Source of the DNA: Stenopsyche tienmushanensis
Taxonomy: Eukaryota > Arthropoda > Insecta > Trichoptera > Stenopsychidae
Direction: 5' to 3'
DNA length: 64,000 nt
Assembly: GCA_008973525.1 (NCBI GenBank)
Contig: WACJ01000113.1
Span: 186,001 to 250,000 of the forward strand
This document shows positions 25,198-37,514 of the stretch, in pieces. Both the position numbers and the translations under genes were made by a program. The notes beneath the pieces are model-generated. The model was not told the DNA's origin. It was given only the letters and a program-made list of their open reading frames with translations, and did not search any database. Each line of letters starts with the position of its first letter. Position 1 is the first letter of the stretch.

Positions 25198-25998
25198 CAG
25201 TGTATCCCAATCTTTTTACACCCGTGGACCAGTAAAAAAAGATCACTAATACTGAAATAAAAATGGTTATTTATGTAATATTTTTTAATCTTATATTCTA
25301 ACAGATGGACATAACTATGATTACCAAATATTCATAATAACAAAAACCATGGTTTTATTTTCAATAATTCATCTTCCACTGACATCTAAAACTGAGGCAT
25401 TGTTAATGATATCAGAGTAGCATCCAAAGACAACAATTGTTCTTTTTCTCTACTCATAAGAGTACATAAAATGACGTCCTTCACGAAGGTGTTATTAATC
25501 CAAAGATTTCCGTTACGAGGATTCTCATTTTTAGGGTCATAGTCATTAAATTTTATTACCAATGCCTTCAAATTTTGATTTATACATTTAAAAAACCCTT
25601 CCTGTTGACGTCAGCAGCAATTAAAAATTCTTGCAAAAGTGCAAACATTTCTAAATCCTCGTCTTGTACACACAATCCCAAAGAACCAGCTTCTTTTTAA
25701 ATGCATCGATCTTATTTCTCAGTTTAAAAATATTTGTACAAAACCCTTGGAGAGAAAGGTTAATGTAGACTAAACATGTCCGCCATATATGCGAGTTTAC
25801 TCATCCATTCCTTGTCAAAAAAAAATTCTAATAAGGTCAAGTTGGACTGTTTTAGAGTGAGTCATATAGTCGAGTATCATCACTTTTTTTGCTGCAAAAA
25901 TTTTCCTTTAAGAAAGAAACTGACTGCATTTCTTGAAATTAGGGGCATACTGTTAGCGGCCCTGTACTGGGCCGCGGATCACCGGTTGGGGAAGACTG
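25198..25998. mobile_element. hAT element with perfect 8-bp target duplication
   Basis: The left end is CAGTGTATCCCAATCTTTTT. The right end, reverse-complemented, is CAGTCTTCCCCAACCGGTGA. Both ends are flanked by the identical octamer ATTTAAAT (25190-25197 and 25999-26006), the hallmark of hAT insertion. At 801 bp the element is much shorter than an autonomous hAT, and it carries transposase remains on the minus strand. Confidence 0.9.
25380..25735 (-). pseudogene. ZBED5-like hAT transposase fragment
   Basis: On the minus strand, LRNKIDAFKKKLVLWDC is followed, after a frameshift, by EDLEMFALLQEFLIAADVN and then the longest frame (25386-25571): NGNLWINNTFVKDVI and REKEQLLSLDATLISLTM. This succession (linker ...F-K-LW, 'EMFPTL..FL', 'W..NPF..DV', 'EQL..L..D..L') fits the middle of ZBED5/SCAND3-like hAT transposases. 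There is no BED finger and no C-terminal hATC domain. Frameshifts and stops make it a relic inside the element at 25198-25998. Confidence 0.7.
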
Positions 25999-26339
25999 AT
26001 TTAAATAATGCATAAATATCGATGGTGTATCTTCTTTGTTTTGCTGCATTGTATTGCTACAACTGTCTTATAAACAGGTGTCAAATATCAAGTTGAATTA
26101 TTAATTACTTTATTCTAGAAAGTTGTTTAAACAATTCCAACTAAGTGCGCTTTGTAATTGGATAGAATTGAACATTACCCCGTTTTAAAGTCTGCAAAAT
26201 GCACGTTTGATAACGTACTGTCAAAAATATTAAAGCTGTTGGGATTTGAAACGATTTAACATTTTATGGAGGATTTATAACCACTAATGATATTTGAGCC
26301 CATTATCATGCATCAAAAAGAAAAACAACAGTTAAAACA

Positions 26340-26525
26340 ATGAAACAGAGCGATTTACTACCGTTAAAGGATGCCAAGTCCATTTTGTCTGCAGGAATTG
26401 TCTCCATTTTCTGGGATGCAAAGAGGATATTGCTCATTTATCATCCTCTAATGGACCAAACGATAAATAGCGATGACACTGCCAACATTTTAGACCATCT
26501 GAAGCAATGATATTCCGAAAAAATA
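26340..26525 (+). pseudogene. mariner (SETMAR/Mos-like) transposase fragment
   Basis: The frame reads LKDAKSILSAGIVSIFWDAK, then RILLIYHPLMDQTINSDDTA and NILDHLKQ before a stop. This matches the mariner block 'KTVLSAGKVMASVFWDA-GILLIDYL-KGQTINSDYY' known from Mos1/SETMAR-type proteins. The second catalytic Asp (LLIDYL) is replaced (LLIYHPL). It belongs to a different mariner group from the copies at 13.7 and 36.5 kb. No terminal repeats were found. Confidence 0.8.
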
Positions 26526-26875
26526 ACAGGTTTATCGCAGCAAATTTTAAATTAAATCGAAGGCAGGGCTACACACATTTTCAACCGTTGTAGATATCTA
26601 TAATTTTTAATTATTGCTTGACCGTGTTTATTGCTTTCATTTATGATTTTGATCGATAAGTCGGTGTTTAAAAGCTGTTTAATTTATCTAAGGACCAAAT
26701 GTTGTTATAGTGGTTTAGATCCTGGACTCTTACTATAAAGATTAGGTTCAAATTCAGATTTCCGATTGATCGTTTCGATTCAGGTTTATCCTGATTTCCT
26801 GGTTTTGAAAAAGTAAATCCTGAGACGGTTAATAAAGTCGCGCAAGGACACCCAAGTATTCGAGTGTTTCGTCAT

Positions 26876-27493
26876 TTAGTCAGGATCTGATTTTGGTAGC
26901 CAGGCAACCTGCTGCTGAAAATGCACGTCAGCTTCCACACTCGTTGGATGTATCGTCATCAGATATTTAAATGCTAGTTCGAGTTGATGACCGCGTGAGC
27001 CACCATTTTCGTATAACACCATCAATGTGACTGATAAAATTCCTTTCTGCTGAGACACGGACTAAAACTCGCAAAATTCCCGATTTCGCGACAAATTATT
27101 TATTTCCGTCGCTGCAGATCTAGTGACTAGTGTCTAGTAGAGAAATATAATAGAGCTCCGCATCTATTATATTTCATATCGATATTCCCATTATTAGAGT
27201 CGAGGTGTAGTAAATACATCACCGGTAGAGAAAGATTAATATAACAATTTGAAAAACATATACATATGTAGACAGTTACTGCCTAATCTATGAATACTAG
27301 GCGTCGTCTAAGCTCGCCAATTAGTAGTTATGTCACTGTTTCCAAGCGTCCAAATTTTGGCAGGAATGTCTCGATTTAGTAGCCTTCATCGTGTAGATAA
27401 AAATTTCAATCCCGAATTTTTCGGGATTACGTTTACTAATCCCGGGATTCATGAGCACCTAAAACTGTCCGGGATCCCGGGATTGGATTCCCT
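26876..27493 (-). mobile_element. hAT-like relic, copy 2, with hATC domain remains
   Basis: On the minus strand the frame QQKGILSVTLMVLYENGG leads to AFKYLMTIHPTSVEAD. After a +1 shift it continues as AFSAAGCLATKIRS. Together these are the hAT C-terminal dimerisation motif (PTSVEAERAFSAAG-L-TKIRS). The right end reads inward as AGGGAATCCAATCCCGGGATC, a hAT-type terminus. Between them lies non-coding sequence shared with copy 1 (18950-19538). The long central part of a transposase is missing, and a clean left terminus is not visible. Confidence 0.8.
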
Positions 27494-27589
27494 ACCCAAG
27501 AGTGAATGATTGGATTTGCAACAATAATCATTTAAAATATAATGATTATTTCGCTGCTTAATTTTAGATTTTTTCCTCTCCTACCCAAA

Positions 27590-27715
27590 TTATAATTTCT
27601 ATCCGAATAATCCTATCCTTACTTTACCACGCGTTGAAGGCAAATGGGAAACCACGCTTTTCCTAGTAAGGTTTCCTATGGCGATCGCCTACATCCGATT
27701 ACGAAAAGAAAATTA
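27590..27715. repeat. Dispersed repeat R3, copy 1 (pair at 31370-31490)
   Basis: Both copies contain GAATAATCCTATCCT (one with AAATAATCCTATCCT), an ACTA/ACTT block, CACG, then GTTTCCTATGG-GA and a GATTAC-AAA block in the same order. The function is unknown. Confidence 0.45.
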
Positions 27716-27719
27716 ATCT

Positions 27720-28860
27720 AAAATTCAAATTCTGCGAAATGTACGAAAATGATGATCTATGAAAGTAATATACGATTGGAATAACCAATATCAAAAAATG
27801 ATGTGGTCAGTTTATGTATCGTTTTAAAGACTTATATGGAGTTGCATGTGATAATTATAGTTTTTAATTGCGTACATGATTGCCCCGAATTCATCATTGA
27901 ATATTTCCATATCGAAATGTGATGACGTATTAATAAATTGATATTCAATCGATCTGCGACATCTTTATTTAAGCACTTGATATAGAGAGCTTTGTCTTTG
28001 TCATAGGAGTTTATTAAATGGATGCGTCGCGCATTGAAAGGATCAATTTTAGCCCTGTCTTGTATAACGTAATACATTTTTAAACGATTAACAATGAAAG
28101 TATATATATACTGTTATTCCTAGTGTTTATTATTTTACGTGTTTTATTTTAATATAAAAATAATAAATTCGGATAAGAAATAAAGTTTTATTGGCGTATT
28201 ATATATACGAGCTGACCACAACCTTTCATATGACCCAGGTAAATGACATTTGAAGGATATTCAGTATAATTAATTACAACGTGTGATACCCACATAATGC
28301 ATATACCATGTCGGAAGATAAGGACATATTCCTCGTTTAGGGTTTTTAAGTTTGCTTAGAGTAATATTTAGGAGTAATTTAGCATTGTTTTAGATGTTTG
28401 CTCATTTAGTGTATTTCATAGTTAGTAATAGTTGATAGGATTTATTATGTTTTTAATATTTTTTATAATCAAACTTATATTGCTTAAAAAACGTAAGTTA
28501 AGAATTTATACATATATGAATTTTTGATAAAATAAAAAAAAATATGAACAATTGCTTTAAGCCAATATGTCGGTCTTCTATGCATTTATTTATTGTTGCA
28601 ATTATTCCTTCTTTATCTGGTGCCATATTCGTTGAACATAGGCGATTGTCATAAGATATATTTATAAGCCTATTAATAATTTTTATTTCTGATTGTTTCA
28701 ACGAGTAAATAATTACATACATAATACTTTAATCATCTATTCTACTGATATCTCAACAGATGACTCCTGAGATTTTCAGGATTACACTCATAGTTCTTTC
28801 TTTTCCTTATAAATTTCATTATAATAGGCCTTCAACCTTCAAAGATCTATCGATGACTAA
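27720..28860. other. Non-coding stretch
   Basis: No gene recognised. Open frames at 27832-28077 and 28498-28722 (-) lack motifs. Confidence 0.4.
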
Positions 28861-28869
28861 GTCCATTTT

Positions 28870-29530
28870 TTCAAATTGTTGAATTCCATCATCATTAGTT
28901 ATTAGCTGCATCCATGTCTTTTAGTATTTTTTTGAGCGGTTCTTCGAGTTTATCTAGTTCTTTCAACTCTTTTTTTTTGCTGGATTTCGTTCTTCTTCCA
29001 TCTCAATCGAGTTTTAGCATGTGAGTTCCTCATTTTTAAATCTTAATATCATCATTTTTAAAAAGTTGAATTACATCTTCATTTTCAACTTCCAAATTAA
29101 GGTGTTGAGTAAATCGTACAATAATATTTGATATTTCTACTACTTGGTCATCTCTACTTACATATTTAAATTGTTATTATACCGTTTTAAAAGTTTGTTC
29201 CATATATCGTACATGCATAACGTCGTTACGTTGGATCATCCTTTTGAGATATTCTTAAAACTATTCCAAAATTCTCTCAATGTCTGATTTTTTCTTACTC
29301 CTGCAATTTATTCCGTAAAAGTGATCATTTAATCATGCATTTTAAAGTTAACAATACCCACTTGAATAATCGGCTTAAGTATGTTTGTGGTGTTAAGAGC
29401 TATATAAATCAATTTTATGATTGGATGTAATTCCACTAAGCGTAATTTAGTTTATTTATGAATGAATGCCTTTTCGAGCTTTTTTCCAGTAGGCAATTTT
29501 TTGCAAATGTATCCAAATTTTTGTACGTTT
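28870..29530 (-). pseudogene. Tigger-type pogo transposase relic (C-terminal half)
   Basis: Read on the minus strand, the order is NTTNILKPIIQVGIVNFK (ancestral PNTTS-IQP-DQGVI-FK, with the catalytic Asp lost), QTLREFWNSFKNISKG, CMYDIWNKLLKRYNNN, HLNLEVENEDVIQLFKNDD, and finally EMEEERNPAKKKELKELDKL. This is the conserved order of the DDE core end and acidic C-terminus of Tigger/jerky transposases. Stops and frameshifts separate the blocks. No termini were identified. Confidence 0.8.
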
Positions 29531-29955
29531 GTTTATAAATTAAAGATGACTCAATTGCGCCTTTTTACATCTTTAAAACGTATTTATTCTATACATTTAC
29601 AAATGAGCTCATAGCTTAAATTCTTAATAAGAGTATACCTTTTTGGCGCACAAATCTGAAAAATGAAATTTGGAGACCATCCAAACCGTTCCAAAGTTTT
29701 ATTATACGTTGATATAGCGTATATTTTTCATGCACATCTCTATCATTGTATAATTCAGATCTTTTTTCAGCGTCATCTGACGAGAGAACATAGTTTAATA
29801 TCATTTCCGCTTTCTTTCACATACATTTGCAGTATGAATTTTGTATGCAAATTTGTGAATGAATTGAATTAATATCGGAACGCTGGGACATTGCATTCTA
29901 CCGGATTTTGATTGTGGAGTGGTCGTACCATTATCTAAACCGTGATAATGGATTA

Positions 29956-30134
29956 TTAACGTAGTGAAAAGCGTTGCTTCCCGTCTGAAATTGAATTGTT
30001 ATTCATTTGGGCAAAACTAGTCGATTTCCGAAGGAATTCCGGGCGCTCGTTGACATTTTGTATCGAAATTTGCGATCGAGCAATGCGATGTCGTTCCAAT
30101 ATTGAAGCTGAATGCAGGTCTTCTTTGTGTGGTC
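29956..30134 (-). CDS. Candidate C-terminal coding exon, unknown product
   Basis: On the minus strand an open frame without an ATG reads GPHKEDLHSASILERHRIAR, then SQISIQNVNERPEFLRKS and ends in TAA at about 29956. It is polar and serine/arginine-rich, with a base composition nearer to coding than its surroundings. A possible acceptor (TTGTTAAG) lies just upstream, but the pyrimidine tract is weak. I recognise no family. It may be the last exon of a gene on the minus strand or a chance frame. Confidence 0.3.
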
Positions 30135-30144
30135 CACTTAACAA

Positions 30145-30942
30145 TTGTCATCCCATAACAATGGATATATTTTATTATATTACCGCATAAAAAACAATTT
30201 CAAAGTATCGGAATACATTCTCTCGGACAAAGAACTCTCCAATTCACTCGTATTAGATCTTTCTGCATTCGTAGCAAACTATTTTTTCTCTCAACTCTCC
30301 ATAAAATCAGTTTTCTCGAATCCGTTTAAGCATTTATTACGATTTTATTCACAATTCAAAATAATACACATCATTGACACAGATACCGACCGCAGCAATG
30401 ACTCGGATCTTCATGCAATGATATTTGAAAATGCTGGTATGATTTTAATGAATGATACATTAGATCTAGTTTGAATTCAACGTTTTTGCTCATAATTTAT
30501 AATGCTGTACTATTCCCTACGCTTGGCTTAATAATTAATGACGACCTTCTAGTAATCTCTCACTTACCACATCTAATTGGAGAGAGGTGGCTTTGAAGAT
30601 TTGCAACCACTCGCGATGTTTGCATGTCTTCAAAGTAATCATCGTGATGGATCTGTTAATTAGGAAGGCACTAGTGGCGACAAATATGGACAAATTTCAT
30701 TCGTAATTGCTGCATAAATATTTTTCGTCGACCAAAACGCTGCTGGATGTCAGTGTACATATTTATTATGCACTTTGAATCAAAATATGATTTTAAAATA
30801 CATGGTGTCTAAAAAAGGAATGCATTTTCATCAAATCATAATGAACTTAGATGCTACATACATATATTCATATATCCGCCACTTATCATCCATGCAAATC
30901 CATTTGTCTGTCAGGATCGCGCAGTATGTATGAAGCTTGTAT
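30145..30942. other. Non-coding stretch
   Basis: The 109-codon open frame at 30145-30474 (+) shows no motif and no coding-like composition. Confidence 0.4.
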
Positions 30943-31140
30943 ATAAATAAATAAACATTGTCGAAAATACACAATATTTGTTTATTTCTTCGCGTAAACA
31001 TAAATAATGGGTTATCATTATTAGTCGTAAATTTGGGTTATTGATCTATACAATCGTACGATGTACGTAAGACACTCTTTCTGTCTCTCTTTCTTAATTA
31101 CAATCTCCGAACTGTGCCTGAAATTCGATCACAAATACGC
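30943..31140. repeat. Dispersed repeat R2, copy 1 (pair at 45732-45870)
   Basis: The copies share AAATAAATAAACANTGTCGA, then CATTATTAGTCG, ATTTGGG, GATCTATACAATCGT and CGATGTA, followed by a CT-rich run and CCGAACTG. The sequence order is the same in both and there is no coding. Confidence 0.6.
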
Positions 31141-33450
31141 GACTGAACTCCTCAAAACGTTAAAGACTAGCGCGATTACACAGTAATAGTAAATATCTTT
31201 ATAATAGTCTATCTATATAAAGAATATATGTTTTAAAAATATGGTCACCAGCCACATCTGTAAATTTGAACCCGAGATGATTGAGCTCAGGTTCAGGTGA
31301 AATAGCAAATACTAAGGTGATTATTAATGTTGTTTCGGACCATATGTTTAACCCTCTCTTATCTATTCTTATTGAAATAATCCTATCCTAACTAAAACAC
31401 ACGTTTAAATAACTAGGAAAATAACGTATTAAAAATTCTTCCCCAAGAAATGTTTCCTATGGAGATATTTAATGAATAAATACGACAAAGGATTACAAAA
31501 TCCGGTTTTAATCGATCGAAACTAGTCACAGTGCCTACGGCCATATACTATAGACCAAAAATTCCAATAATAAGGAATGATAAGCAATTTTGAAGTTTTA
31601 TCGTTATTGTTAAGTTTTTGTCTGTCATGAGTTCTGAGAACTTTTTGTCGCTCAGACAAAAAATGCTTTCAAACATAGGTTTGCTTTTTGTGGCGTGATT
31701 TTCTTTGTACTTGAGGATAAAATTACCCATTTTAACCATATTGTTTTTATTCATCTTGATATTGAATCCAAACATTGGACCGAAAATAAATGTACGCCAT
31801 TACGACCGGGTAAAGGTTTGCGTTTCCATTGGCTTATGCGTTTTATTTTATTTAGTGAGAATGTAAGAGTTTATTTACACATTTTCAACACTAGAAATAA
31901 TAATACATTGTCGCATATAAGGGTTTTTTTTAACTAACGATATACGCTTCGTGGAAGAGTTTTGTTGGTATTTTGACATCACATTTTTATTGACAAGCGT
32001 GGAGTTGCTTATGAAGTACAATACGTGTGTGAAATCCCTGGAAAATGCGGATGATGCGAACGGAGGAGCTACAAAGAAAATTTGACATATTGGAGATGGA
32101 AAAAATATTCTGTGTGATATTTTGCAAAATATTTACGACGTAACTCCTTTGTCGACACTGGTCATTATGCTCTCTCATTGTGTCTGACAGCATTGTGCAG
32201 CATTTTCTTTATTTATTGTAAACTATATTTAGAGAAAAGATGATATCATGATATTGCTTACAAAAATATTGCTTATGTTGTTTAAATATACATGGATATT
32301 CAATACAAATAATATGTGTATTGAATATACGTCAATATGTGGATGTTAGTTAATTGTGTGCCGCACGAATTAAATACATCAAACATATACGAATGCGTAT
32401 GTAAAAGTTATTTCCGACCGACTGTAAAATGAGCGATGTTTTCAATTCAAGAATGCTTAAGGCTGTGATTATCAAAAGGGGTGATGATGATATAACTGCC
32501 TTATTGAATTTGCATACAAACAAGTACTTGGGGCGATAAATAAAATATCAACCCTTGTACGTTCCAAATCTTGTTCCATCAAGTTCAAATTGTTGATTTT
32601 ACTGAAAAGAGTTTTTTTGGAGAACAAAGAGTCCAGTCCTCTCTTTCCTTGGGAGAGCGCTGTCAAGCTAGAGTGAAGTTCTACGTGACGCAAAAATGCA
32701 TCTTGGATTTGTTTCTACACCAAGTTTATTTAATTATATTTATTACTAGTGAGTATCGCAAAGCAAGAAAGTGTTTGTTTTAATTCTATTAAAGTGCTTT
32801 TATATATTTTTAATTGCGCTAAAAAACGGGTATGCAATCGCGCTTAGTAATTATTTGAGAGGTAAATTAAGATTTAAATGTACGTATTTTCGATATTTCG
32901 AATCTCCTGTCGGACTCATGGACGCGGAATAACTGCCGGCGCCTTAGTGATGCTCCTTGTGAGTATCCTTCGTCCAGTTCTGCTAGTGCGTAATGTTGGA
33001 TCGTGCATTGCCGTCACTTGTTTGGAGATTGTTTGCACTTTTATTTTTTTGCTTAGTTGCTTTAATTTTCGATAAAATTGGTAGCTAAACTCTGGGTATG
33101 TCTTATATAGTTGATTGCGGAATTTCTTCGTTTTTCGATTGCTATTTTGTAATCCAATTGCAAGACTATGTTCTGGTCACCCTATGGATAGTTAATATAT
33201 TATGTATACTCTATGGGCAGTTTATGTATATACATATACAGTTAATCCGCGAACATGAACCCAGCAAGAGATTCGAAATATTGGATGGAGGTAAAATTCT
33301 ATTTATTAATTTTATGTTTGGCTGGATATGCGTTTTTAACGTAATTAAAAAAATATAAAAACATGACTCGTGTTAATCTTAAAATTTTTTTACAATATAT
33401 TATAATAATATCTATATTGCCATTTAAGCACCACAAAAACGGATGTGGTT
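31141..33450. other. Non-coding stretch, includes R3 copy 2 at about 31370-31490
   Basis: No gene supported. The 32878-33075 (+) frame lies in a GC-richer block but has no motif. R3 copy 2 is described under 27590-27715. Confidence 0.4.
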
Positions 33451-33750
33451 TTAATGACCAAACAATAGCTTGAAGAGGAAATTGATTGTTTTTCTTTTGT
33501 TAACATTTTTGTAAATCGTTTCAGCAATAATTTGGCACGTTTCGCAAACGTATGCTTTATCAATATCAGGCGATAAAAAATATGTTTGCAATACGTTTTT
33601 ATGTTGCCAAAGATTTTATAAAGCCAATGTAGGGCAGGGCCTCTTTCTGATGGATCAATCTATTACATCCGAATTTATTAGCACAATAATTTATCCACGG
33701 CTCGGACTCGAATTCAAACTTGTACAATGCGTGTTCAGGAACTAATCCAT
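33451..33750 (-). pseudogene. Unidentified protein fragment with CxxC motif
   Basis: On the minus strand the frame WQHKNVLQTYFLSPDIDKAY continues VCETCQIIAETIYKNVNKRK and ends in TAA at 33451. Upstream, across a frameshift, the segment NKFGCNRLIHQKEALPYIGF looks protein-like. The composition is conserved-looking, with Cys-x-x-Cys and a following hydrophobic helix, and suggests a zinc-binding protein or a transposon product. I do not recognise the family, and there are no splice sites I trust. Confidence 0.35.
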
Positions 33751-35399
33751 TATGCCAATATTTGATCTAATTTTTGTCTTTGAACAAGTACGTTCATTTG
33801 TTTTAACAACGTCCACCGAATTGATCGATTTGAAAACATTGTTCAATGATCAAAAATTCGGTCTTTTGAACGGCTCTTATTTGCCCTTGGCAACTACATA
33901 AATTATGGAAAAGCCAACTATTTGACTACATTTGTTGTACATTTGCGCATTTTTCTTATTTGACAAGTATTAATGTGCGATGGAGATTAAATATTTGCAC
34001 ACACTCTGAAAACATATGCCGAATTCTTATTATTGAGTGTGATATTGACGATCACTTTTCTTCAATAATATACAGGTGTTCCAGTAACACTTGTAAATGA
34101 GATCTTCTGTAAATTGTTTGAGAAGACAAGACACAAATATGTTGCGCCTGCAGAAATTTGGGGTCACCTTAGAATTTACCACATTACGATCAATGGAAAA
34201 ATATCTTTGGATGATAGTCTCTTTGTTCTATTGTAATATTATTTAAAAACATTTTTTACCAATTCTGATCGTTTTGCACCCGGCTTTACAATTGTTTTAT
34301 TAAACAAATTTCGCACAAACCGAACACAGGAAATTTTTCCCTCATTCATAAATATAGATATTAATCAAAATGAAACCCATTTGAAGACATTCAAACTTTA
34401 TCTATTGTCTTACTTTTCATAATCTTGTGACAATTCTAAGACGTCCAATATTTTATTTATAAAGGAGAATTAATGTATTGGCATTTCCTCTGGAATTTCA
34501 GGAAGCAGTTTTTGAATTTGAATGCAAAGTAATATAAAAAAAATCATATGATGCATCTGTATATTTAACCATCGTGCACTGAAAGATTTGGCTCTTGTCG
34601 TCCTTTTTTTTGTATTAATTAAATAACTATTTTGGATGCAAGGGCTTGAGGGTAGTGATTATTTTTTGGGCATTCTAAATGTTTTCATTTAAATTAAAAA
34701 AATATATTTTTATTCACCGCTTTAAGAGTCAAAATTTCCTAAAAACCTGTCTATTTTACATTTGGATAGGAGAAATGCACTGATTTTCTCCCTGCTTGTC
34801 CCTGTAAGTCGAATATGCTTTTAAACTGGTGGTGTCAGAATATTATCATCAAATTCTAGGATCGTCCCTGAAGCTCCTATCGACGTTGTTCAGCCCAAAG
34901 GGAATCAACTCATAACAATTTTGTATTAAATAATATTTGGTATACTTCTTGATGAAGTTTTGTTGAGAATTGAAATCTAGAGCATTAGAAAATAAATACT
35001 GATAATCTACTCTACGAAAATAGTACTAGTATAATCCTTCTATTGAATCCAATGAAACTAAATAAATTTTGTTTTCTATAAATTAAGCAAGAAATTCTAT
35101 CACAAAAATGAAAAACTAGATCTTGACAATGATAGATTTTAAAACGTAAACCGCTGAATTTAGGAAATTCTTGTTAGCTTCCAAGAAATGCACAGGAAAA
35201 AATGAGCACTGTCCAACTAAAATTAGATAGATAAAAAAATATGACACTGCTTCCTCTCACGCTGAAGATGAAATAAGAATGTCATTCTTGTTGAAGATGC
35301 GAAAAGAAACGTTAGAAAAAATGTGTCTTTTCTAAATATATAATTTTTGGATGCAAATTGCTTGACAAATAAAAAAATAATACACAACTTTTAGAGATT
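33751..35399. other. Non-coding stretch
   Basis: No gene identified. It may be the interior of the hAT element whose end is at 35514, but no transposase motif could be read. Confidence 0.35.
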
Positions 35400-35514
35400 T
35401 TTTAAATATTTTTTAAGCGCCTCTTCCTTTAGCTTCTACACCTCTTTGCGCCCCCTAGCCCCTTGATGCTCTGAGTGTCTCTAAGGGGGTAGTAACACCC
35501 ACTCTAGAAAACTG
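35400..35514. repeat. hAT-type terminus, element extending leftward
   Basis: Read on the minus strand from 35514 the sequence is CAGTTTTCTAGAGTGGGTGT, then TACTACCCCCTTAGAGACAC and AAGGGGCTAGGGGGCGC. This closely follows the common insect hAT terminal pattern (CAGnGGTTCTCA...GGGGGT...CCCCCTTGGGG...). I found no left terminus or repeat of the adjoining octamer CTCTAATC. Confidence 0.5.
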
Positions 35515-35515
35515 C

Positions 35516-36454
35516 TCTAATCACTGAGATATAGAGCTCGGTGTTGTACCTAATCGAATCAGCTATATGCATTATATCTAAAATTTATTTTATCACGCAT
35601 AAATAATCTGGTTGTTCCTAACAAAAGTACAAGGGTTGAACTTATATATGAATATTGAGGATATTCAAGTATTACTGATGAAATAAGAGAATTATGATGT
35701 ATATGGTAGTGAAAATGGCATGTGAGTTAACCCAAATACAAACGACGATAGTACAATTGGAAACGATGAAGTTGTTGAATATTTTCTCCTTAAAAACACG
35801 AAAGTAGATCTAGATTTAGCTGAAAAATTGCAGGTATTTTTGCAGTGTTTAAATGACGATTATGTCAAGTGCTTAGCTCCATACGTAAAAATGTAAAAAG
35901 AACAGATGAAATATTAATCTCAAGCGTTGATATCTGCAGTCGCACTCGTTGTGATAATTGTGGATTCTTTAAAAAATATTATTTCGAAATCGAACAGTGA
36001 AACGAACACATTTTGATCCAACAGTTGTAAAGATATTCGGTTTACATTGTGCCGATTGAATAATTACAATCTTAAATTGGATGTAAGAAAGTTAGCTCAA
36101 TTTTATCACGTGCCAGTAACGAGGATCCATTAAATTTTATTTGTATGACTTAAGAGATTAAACATTCAAACGGAGCGTAATAATTATTTCTTTTCAATTC
36201 TGAGAAAAGTCATAAAAGGAAGTCAAAAAAATATATAATAAATCGCATTGTCCCAAAACGAATATACCGCACGAACAAACTTTGGACGAATAAGATAATT
36301 CATGAAAGCCTCCATTGTTAAAAATGTATATACGTCGTGTTGAACTGACAAAAATATTTTTAAAATGAAATAAGTCTAAAAACAATCAAAATTAAATCAT
36401 ACACGCTTGTGTGTATATATTTTTATGAATAAAATTGTAAACTTGTATGAGAAT
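35516..36454. other. Non-coding stretch
   Basis: A 50-codon frame at about 35736-35897 (+), containing NDEVVEYFLLKNTKVDLDLA and ending VKCLAPYVKM, looks protein-like but has a stop immediately upstream, no start and no known family. Confidence 0.35.
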
Positions 36455-36456
36455 TA

Positions 36457-37342
36457 TTAGGGTGTCTCATAAGTTTCTTTCGTTTTCATAACAAGAAAAA
36501 AATAAACAATAATTTGTTTAACATCAAAATTCATTGAATAAAATATGATCCATTCTGTTCTATTACCTTTATCCATTTCTCCAGAAGCCTCATAATGCCT
36601 TTTTGCCAAAATTTCCCAGGTTTGTTGGCAAAATATTGATCAAGGTATATTTTTATATCATTTTTTAAATTAAAATTTTTACCACATAAAGAATTTTTTA
36701 ATTAAAGAAATAAATAATAATCATAAGGGTTAATATCCGGAGAGTATGGAGGATGATGTAAAACAACCCAGTCAAATGATAATACTTTATTTCTGCCGAG
36801 CAAAGACACACGAGAAAAACAACTCCTCATCTGTTCGCTAATACTGGCCGTTTTCTGGCAATTGTATCCTTTAGATTGTCTAGTTGGAAACAATATTTTG
36901 TTGAATTGATCGTTTCACCTTGCTGAAGTAGCTCATAATAAACTACCCCCTTCCAGTCCCACCAAATGCATAGCAAAACTTTTTTTGGATGTAGGCCAGG
37001 TTTAGCTACAGTTAAAGCTTCTGTACCCTTGGTCCGAGTTCGTTACGTTGGATATTCTCATAGAGTATCAAAATTTCATCTCCAATGACAAGTCTCTTCA
37101 AAAAAGGTTGGCTATTATGTCGTTGGAGAAGAAGATAGCATGTTGAAATACGCTGAAGTTTATTTGAGTCAGTCAGTTCATGAGTAAGCCACACATCTGA
37201 ACGATTAATATAGCCCAATTTTGTCAGCTGATTATGTTTAACTTGTTAGCTATTTCGCGAACAGTATATCGCGGGTTTTCTTCAACCATAGCTATGATTA
37301 GATCTGTGTTCATTTGCGAAAGAAACTTATGGGACAACCTAA
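36457..37342 (-). mobile_element. mariner element (mellifera-like), internally deleted, intact TIRs
   Basis: The left terminus reads TTAGGGTGTCTCATAAGTTT. The right terminus, reverse-complemented, reads TTAGGTTGTCCCATAAGTTT, and both continue CTTTCG. TA dinucleotides flank both ends (36455-36456 and 37343-37344). On the minus strand the transposase starts MNTDLIIAMVEENPRYTVRE, loses several hundred bases, resumes VWLTHELTDSNKLQRISTCY and PFLKRLVIGDE, and ends with VVLHHPPYSPDINPYDYYLF, the third catalytic Asp region. The total is 886 bp against about 1.3 kb for a full mariner. Stops and the deletion make it non-autonomous. Left and right TIRs still match at 24 of 26 positions, so the insertion is relatively young. 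Confidence 0.92.
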
Positions 37343-37514
37343 TATTTGGCAAGGAATGAACTTAGAATCTGTTTTAACTTTGTCGAAGTATGTCTGAAGG
37401 AATGCCGCCTTTGAGTGACTATATCGAATTTACCTATATCAAATGATAGTCTTTGCATCCTTATAGCGCTGTTATTTTATCCTTATTGCAATACCATTAC
37501 AAAATTATATACGT

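Noticed and set aside
30145..30474. 109-codon open frame on the + strand
   Set aside because: A+T-rich codon use, no domain motif and no splice or start context. Frames of this length are expected by chance in 64 kb.
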